Assembly: GCF_005576615.1 (NCBI RefSeq)
Contig: NZ_CP040330.1
Location: 2,232,001 to 2,296,000, forward strand
Length of the DNA: 64,000 nucleotides
Direction: 5' to 3'
Origin: Natrinema versiforme
GTDB taxonomy: Archaea; Halobacteriota; Halobacteria; Halobacteriales; Natrialbaceae
In this document: in pieces, positions 59,559-64,000 of the stretch
How the letters are laid out: every line of letters begins with the position of its first letter
Numbering within the stretch: the stretch's first letter is position 1
Program-made: the position numbers and the translations under genes
Notes under the pieces: model-generated
What the model was told of the DNA's origin: nothing
The model's input: the letters and a program-made list of their open reading frames with translations, nothing else
Database searches by the model: none

Positions 59559-60524
59559 TTACTCCTCTGCGCCTTCGAGTTCGTCGACGATCTCGTCGGC
59601 ATCGACGTCGGCGTCCTCGAGGGCTTCCTCGATGTCGCCGCCGCCCATACCGCCCATGCCGCCCATCATACCGCCCATGCCCATGCCACCCATGCCGTCG
59701 ATGACTTCCTGGACGATGACGCGGTCCACGCCGACCTTCTCGATGATGTCCTGGCCGATCTGCTGTTTGCCCATCATCCACTGCTGGTTCATGGTCATCT
59801 GAGGCGTGGCCTCGAGGTAGAGCGTCTCCTTCTCGACGGTCTCGGTCTCGAACTCGGGCTCAGCGTCCTCGTCATCTTCGTCGGGTTCGACGGGGACCTC
59901 TTCCTCGACTTCGTCCGTCTCGATCCAGAGCTCGGGCTCCATCCCGAGGTACATCTCGAAGAGGCCGGCGGCCTGCTGTTCGCGGTCGTCGACCTCCTCG
60001 GTGACGGTGTACTCGTACTCGACGTCCTCGCCGGCCAGCGGGTGGTTGAAGTCGACGCGGGCGCGGCCGCCGATGATCGTACTGATATAGCCCTGCTCGC
60101 CCTCGATCGTGACGTTCGCGCCGGGGTAGCGGTCGTCCTCGTCGATCTTCTCGGCGCTGACGGTCTGGACGTCGTCCGGGTCGTACTCGCCGAAGGCGTC
60201 CTCGGCGGCGATCGTCACGGTGCCGGAGTCGCCGGGTTCGGAGCCGATGATGGACTCCTCGACGCCCTCGAAGATGTGGCCCTCACCGAGGACGATCGTT
60301 CGCGGCTTGAACTCCTGTCCCTGATCGTCGACGCCCTCTTCCTCGGCGACTTCGGGGTCGGTCGTGTCGACCAGCTGCTCATCTTCGGTGGTGTACGCCG
60401 TGTATTCGAGTTCGACGAAATCGCCCTCCTGAAGCCCCTCGGCTCCGTCGGCTGCGTCCTCGCTTACTTCTTCATCGACGTCATCGGCCTGCTCCTCGAG
60501 CTCGGCCTCTTGTTCCTCGGTCAT
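59559..60524 (-). CDS. FKBP-type peptidyl-prolyl isomerase, SlyD-like
   Basis: A 321-residue prolyl isomerase and chaperone. The acidic leader (EEQEAELEEQADDVDEEV) precedes the FKBP domain (GDFVELEYTAYTTEDEQLVD, EFKPRTIVLGEGHIFEGVEE). The IF (insert-in-flap) domain spans AAEDAFGEYDPDDVQTVSAE and is followed by RARVDFNHPLAGEDVEYEYT, as in SlyD and archaeal long FKBPs. The C-terminal part has a Met/Gly-rich run (GMGGMGMGGMMGGMGGMG) and an acidic tail, unusual for the family. Monocistronic. Confidence 0.92.
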   Translation of the reverse strand: MTEEQEAELEEQADDVDEEVSEDAADGAEGLQEGDFVELEYTAYTTEDEQLVDTTDPEVAEEEGVDDQGQEFKPRTIVLGEGHIFEGVEESIIGSEPGDSGTVTIAAEDAFGEYDPDDVQTVSAEKIDEDDRYPGANVTIEGEQGYISTIIGGRARVDFNHPLAGEDVEYEYTVTEEVDDREQQAAGLFEMYLGMEPELWIETDEVEEEVPVEPDEDDEDAEPEFETETVEKETLYLEATPQMTMNQQWMMGKQQIGQDIIEKVGVDRVIVQEVIDGMGGMGMGGMMGGMGGMGGGDIEEALEDADVDADEIVDELEGAEE

Positions 60525-60612
60525 ACGTGGTACGTCCGGCCGTCTACATTTAAGTACCGCGTTTTCGAGCGAGAGCGACCGATACTTACGACCGCCGTCC
60601 GTTCACCCGCCC

Positions 60613-61155
60613 ATGTACGAGGTCGAAGTGAAGGTCCCCGCCGATCTCGCGGTCGTCCGGGACCGTCTCGCGGCGCTCGAGGCGACGCCCGAGGGCGCGG
60701 TCGTGCAGGTCGACACCTACTACGACGCGCCCCATCGGGAGTTCGCCGAGACCGACGAGGCGCTGCGGATTCGCTCGGAGCGGCCCGAAGACGCCGCCGA
60801 GAAAACGCGGGTCACTTACAAGGGGCCGCTCGTTGACGGCGAGTCGAAGACCCGCGAGGAGGTCGAGACGAGCGTCGCGGACCACGAGAAGACCGACGCG
60901 ATACTGACGAACCTCGGCTTCGAGGCCGCCGCGACGGTCCGAAAAGAGCGCGAACGGTTCTCGATCGCGGGCTACACCGTCACCCTCGATTCGGTCGACG
61001 ACGTCGGCAAGTACGTCGAGGTCGAGACCGAGGTCGAGGACGAATCAGCTCTCGAGGCGGCTCGAGACGGGGCCTACGATGTCCTCGAGCGACTGGAACT
61101 CGATCCGGACGACCAGCTCAGAACCTCGTATCTCGGCTTGCTGCTCGAGTCCTGA
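60613..61155 (+). CDS. CYTH-domain protein (class IV adenylate cyclase/CyaB-like)
   Basis: A 180-residue CYTH (triphosphate tunnel) protein. The N-terminal MYEVEVKVPADLAVVRDRLA carries the ExExK-type motif (EVEVK). VQVDTYYDAPHREFAETDEA, LRIRSERPEDAAEKTRVTYK, VRKERERFSIAGYTVTLDSV and GKYVEVETEVEDES carry the other basic and acidic tunnel residues. Activity could be cyclase or triphosphatase; in haloarchaea this is not settled. Monocistronic. Confidence 0.9.
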   Translation: MYEVEVKVPADLAVVRDRLAALEATPEGAVVQVDTYYDAPHREFAETDEALRIRSERPEDAAEKTRVTYKGPLVDGESKTREEVETSVADHEKTDAILTNLGFEAAATVRKERERFSIAGYTVTLDSVDDVGKYVEVETEVEDESALEAARDGAYDVLERLELDPDDQLRTSYLGLLLES

Positions 61156-61225
61156 ATCGGGACGCGCGCCGGCCGCCGCGTCGAATAACCTGCAAGCATT
61201 TTATGGGCCGTATCTGTTTCCGCAA

Positions 61226-61233
61226 GTTATAGG
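61226..61233 (+). promoter_or_regulatory. TATA box of the SAM synthetase gene
   Basis: The sequence agttatag lies about 28 bases before the ATG at 61258, right for a leaderless transcript. Confidence 0.5.
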
Positions 61234-61257
61234 ACTCCGCTCCGTCAAGTCCCGGCA

Positions 61258-62463
61258 ATGAGCGAGCGGAACATCCGAATCGAGTCTATCGATCGGCAAG
61301 CGGTCGAGGATCAGGAGGTCGAAATCGTCGAGCGAAAGGGGATCGGACACCCCGACTCTATCTGCGACGGGATCGCCGAGAGCGTCGCGGGAGCGCTCGC
61401 ACGCGAGTACTTGGACCGCGTCGGCGAAGTGCTGCACTTCAACACCGACGAGACCCAACTCGTCGCGGGCGAGGCCGCGCCCGCCTTCGGCGGCGGCGAG
61501 GTCATCGATCCCATCTATCTGCTGATCGTCGGCCGCGCGACCAAACACTACGAGGGCCAGACCATCCCCGCCGAGACCATCGCGCTGCGGGCCGCCCGCG
61601 AGTACCTCGAGGAGAACATCCCCCAGCTCACCGTCGGCGAGGACATCGTCGTCGACGTGAAACTCGGCGAGGGCAGCGGCGACCTGCAGGAGGTCTTCGG
61701 CGAAGACGAAGTGTCCGTTCCGATGGCCAACGACACCAGTTTCGGCGTCGGCCACGCGCCGCTGACCGAGACCGAACAGATCGTCCTCGAGGCCGAGCGC
61801 CGACTGAACGGCGAGTACGCCGAGGAAAACCCGGAACTCGGTCCTGACGTGAAGCTCATGGGCAAGCGCGAGGGCGACGAGATCGATGTCACCGTCGCGG
61901 CGGCGATGGTCGACGAGCACGTCGCCGATCTCGACGAGTACATCGCGGCCGTCGAGGATGTCCGCGAGTTCGTCGACGGCGTCGCGCGCGAGCACACCGA
62001 CCGCGCGGTCGACGTCCACGTCAACACGGCCGACGACTACGACGAGGGCTCGATCTATCTCACGGTCACGGGCACCTCCGCCGAGCAGGGCGACGACGGC
62101 TCCGTCGGCCGGGGTAATCGCGCGAACGGACTCATCACGCCTAACCGCTCGATGTCGATGGAAGCGACGAGCGGGAAGAACCCCGTCAACCACATCGGGA
62201 AGATCTACAACCTGCTCTCGACGGAAATCGCCGAGGAGGTCGTCGGCGAGGTCGACGGCATCCGCGACCTGCGCATGCGACTCCTCTCCCAGATCGGCCG
62301 GCCGATCGATCAGCCCCACGTCGCCGACGTGCAGGTCGTCACCGACGAGGGCGTCGCGGTCTCGGACGTCGAGACCGATGTCGAAGCGATCGTCGACCGC
62401 GAACTCGCGGACGTGACCGAGATCACGCGCAGCGTGATCGAGGGCGAACTGTCGACGTTCTGA
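61258..62463 (+). CDS. mat: Archaeal S-adenosylmethionine synthetase
   Basis: A 401-residue archaeal-type methionine adenosyltransferase, making SAM from methionine and ATP. Family signatures are [60 protein letters not shown] and [20 protein letters not shown]. This class is distinct from bacterial MetK. Length is normal for the archaeal family. Monocistronic with a clear TATA box. Confidence 0.97.
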   Translation: MSERNIRIESIDRQAVEDQEVEIVERKGIGHPDSICDGIAESVAGALAREYLDRVGEVLHFNTDETQLVAGEAAPAFGGGEVIDPIYLLIVGRATKHYEGQTIPAETIALRAAREYLEENIPQLTVGEDIVVDVKLGEGSGDLQEVFGEDEVSVPMANDTSFGVGHAPLTETEQIVLEAERRLNGEYAEENPELGPDVKLMGKREGDEIDVTVAAAMVDEHVADLDEYIAAVEDVREFVDGVAREHTDRAVDVHVNTADDYDEGSIYLTVTGTSAEQGDDGSVGRGNRANGLITPNRSMSMEATSGKNPVNHIGKIYNLLSTEIAEEVVGEVDGIRDLRMRLLSQIGRPIDQPHVADVQVVTDEGVAVSDVETDVEAIVDRELADVTEITRSVIEGELSTF

Positions 62464-62633
62464 GCCGCGGTTTTTCTACGTACACGTCGTTTCCTCGAGA
62501 GACTCGAGACGGGTCCGGGTCCGATCCGTTACCGCGAGTCGGAGGTCGAAACCGGCATAGCGAGTGTGCCGCCCGAATACTCAAGAACGGGCCCGATGTA
62601 CCGGGTTACGAATCGAAACGGGAGTGACCGCCA

Positions 62634-63893
62634 GTGGCAGACTCGAGTTCCGAATCGACCGCCCGTCCCGTCGTCTACGCCGTCGTCGCGAGTACCTTCT
62701 TCGTCGGCTTCGGCGGCGGTGTCGTCTTCCCGATTCTGCCGAACCTCGGCGAAGTGCTGGGGATCTCGGCGTTTCTGGTCGGCGTCATCCTCTCGGCGAA
62801 CCGCTGGACGCGGCTGGTCGCGAACGGGCCGGCCGGCGTGTTGGTCGACCGAATTGGGACACGAAAACCGTTCGTCGCCGGGTTGGCGATCGAGGGGCTC
62901 GCGACCTTCGGCTACGTCATCGCGATCGAGTCCGCAATGCCGGAGGTCTGGTTCATCCTCGCGCGGATCATGTGGGGGATCGGGAGCTCGCTCGTGTTCG
63001 CGACGGCGTACACGATCACCGCCGACGTCAGCGAGGCCACCACCCGGGGGACGAGCATGGGCATCGTGCGGGCCGGGATCACCTTCGGCTTCCCCGCGGG
63101 CATGGTACTGGGCGGGATCGTCAGCGAACTCCAGGGGAACGTGACCGCGTTCGTGCTCGCGGCCTCCTTCGCCGCCCTCGCGAGCGTCATCGCCTTCTTC
63201 ATCGTCCCCGAGACCCACGTCGAGTCGGCCGACTCGTCGATCAAACCGTGGGACCTCGAGACCACCCTCCCCGCGCTCACCGTCGGACTGGTCAACTTCG
63301 GGCTCTACTTCGCGTACATCGGCGTGCTCTTCTCCACGCTCGTCCTGTATCTCGAGGTCGAGTCGCTGACCCTTTCCCTCGAGTTCGCGGGCTACGGCAT
63401 CGACTACGGCGAACAGGGGACGTCCGGACTGCTGATGGCAGTGTCGGCCCTCTCCGGCGCGGTCTTTACCGTCTCCGGCGGGAAGATCAGCGACGCCGTC
63501 GGCGCGCGCATGCCCGTTCTCCTCGCCTTCCTCGCGACCAGCTGTGCGGGGTTCGTCGTCCTCACGGTCGCACCCTCCTTCGGTGCCGTCGTCCTCGCCT
63601 GCGGGCTGATCGGCGCGGGACAGGGCGGCGTCGGCGGCCCGCTGACGGCCCTGCTCGCGGACCTCACACCCGAGGATCGCATGGGCAGGGCGATGGGGAC
63701 GAACAATATCTTCGGCGACGTGGGCGGCGGTCTCGGACCGCTGATATCCTTGCCGTTCGCTAACACGGTCGGGTTCGACGTGCTGTACGCCCTCAGCGCG
63801 GTCGTCCCGCTGGTGGCCGGCGTCGTTCTCGTCGCCGGCATCTACAGCTACACGGGGCGTCTGAGTCCGACGGTCGAGGAGTCCGTCGTCTGA
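62634..63893 (+). CDS. Major facilitator superfamily transporter
   Basis: A 419-residue membrane transporter with about twelve hydrophobic segments, starting at GTG 62634. The MFS loop motif between helices 2 and 3 is NGPAGVLVDRIGTRKPFVAG, and its half-repeat is SGGKISDAVGARMPVLLAFL. A Gly-rich helix is GQGGVGGPLTALLADLTPED. It is like drug-efflux MFS proteins, with no substrate hint. Confidence 0.92.
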   Translation: MADSSSESTARPVVYAVVASTFFVGFGGGVVFPILPNLGEVLGISAFLVGVILSANRWTRLVANGPAGVLVDRIGTRKPFVAGLAIEGLATFGYVIAIESAMPEVWFILARIMWGIGSSLVFATAYTITADVSEATTRGTSMGIVRAGITFGFPAGMVLGGIVSELQGNVTAFVLAASFAALASVIAFFIVPETHVESADSSIKPWDLETTLPALTVGLVNFGLYFAYIGVLFSTLVLYLEVESLTLSLEFAGYGIDYGEQGTSGLLMAVSALSGAVFTVSGGKISDAVGARMPVLLAFLATSCAGFVVLTVAPSFGAVVLACGLIGAGQGGVGGPLTALLADLTPEDRMGRAMGTNNIFGDVGGGLGPLISLPFANTVGFDVLYALSAVVPLVAGVVLVAGIYSYTGRLSPTVEESVV

Positions 63894-63968
63894 GCCGCGT
63901 TCCGTCGCGCCTCGAGCCGGATACCGTCCTCGTAACCCCCTTATAGCCGCGGCCGTCTATCACAGTTC

Positions 63969-64000
63969 ATGCACCCGCCGGGAGCCGATACGGTCCTCAT
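63969..64000 (+). CDS. Start of a gene, probably tRNA 4-thiouridine synthetase ThiI (cut by the window edge)
   Basis: Only ten codons are visible (MHPPGADTVL). The pattern matches the beginning of haloarchaeal ThiI proteins, which continue with a RHGE-type motif. The call is tentative because the rest lies outside the window. Confidence 0.4.
   Translation, partial: MHPPGADTVL

Overview
The window is chromosomal DNA of a halophilic archaeon (class Halobacteria). Most of it is GC-rich with strongly acidic proteins, Tat-type (twin-arginine) secretion signals, leaderless-looking promoters with TATA boxes about 25 to 30 bases before start codons, and many haloarchaea-typical genes: DpsA, bat/DmsR-type HTH-10 regulator, RAD55-like ATPase, ADP-forming acyl-CoA ligase, archaeal-type SAM synthetase and PRC-barrel proteins. 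A Natrinema/Haloterrigena-like host is a reasonable guess, but it is inferred from gene content only.

Layout. 0-10 kb is housekeeping: M20 peptidase, HAD phosphatase, membrane histidine kinase, TrmB regulator, thioesterase, TraB-type membrane protein with an M50 protease, and purM. 10.18-16.00 kb is a strikingly AT-rich integrated element. It carries a ribbon-helix-helix-like regulator and a tyrosine integrase in one operon, a Tat-exported small protein, a 432-residue tail-hub-like protein, an HTH protein and small unknowns. It sits inside the 3' end of a macrodomain gene between 10-bp direct repeats; the displaced natural C-terminal codons of that gene survive at the far end of the element. 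16-31 kb holds an iron-responsive-looking promoter next to dpsA, an aldehyde dehydrogenase, a PfkB sugar kinase, a YihY/BrkB membrane protein, a zinc/manganese-type ABC importer operon (binding protein, ATPase, permease), and an ADP-forming acyl-CoA ligase overlapping a DRTGG-type P-loop protein.

32.6-35.4 kb is a tRNA-Lys(CTT) locus followed by two further copies of the tRNA 3' end, a relic SnoaL-like gene fragment, a divergent SDR oxidoreductase/HxlR regulator pair and a small membrane protein; this looks like a recombination hot spot. 35.4-39 kb has an esterase, a secreted beta-helix protein and a metallo-beta-lactamase-fold protein.

39.07-51.48 kb is the metabolic centrepiece: a type II DMSO-reductase-family molybdoenzyme cluster. 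Its alpha, beta, TorD/NarJ-like chaperone, gamma heme-b-type subunit, HEAT-repeat protein and accessory protein are translationally coupled. They are followed by a three-domain Mrp ATPase (MIP18-like, P-loop, DUF2249-like), MobB, a molybdate/tungstate-type ABC binding protein and permease, and a DmsR/Bat-type regulator. Together these genes would build, load with cofactor, export and regulate one respiratory molybdenum (or tungsten) enzyme whose substrate cannot be read from the sequence.

51.6-64 kb contains enoyl-CoA hydratase, two convergent low-complexity proteins (a PRC-barrel protein with acidic repeats and a Gln-rich phasin-like protein), pyrB-pyrI, a RAD55-like ATPase lacking a normal Walker A motif, an SlyD-like FKBP, a CYTH protein, SAM synthetase, an MFS transporter and the first codons of a probable thiI.
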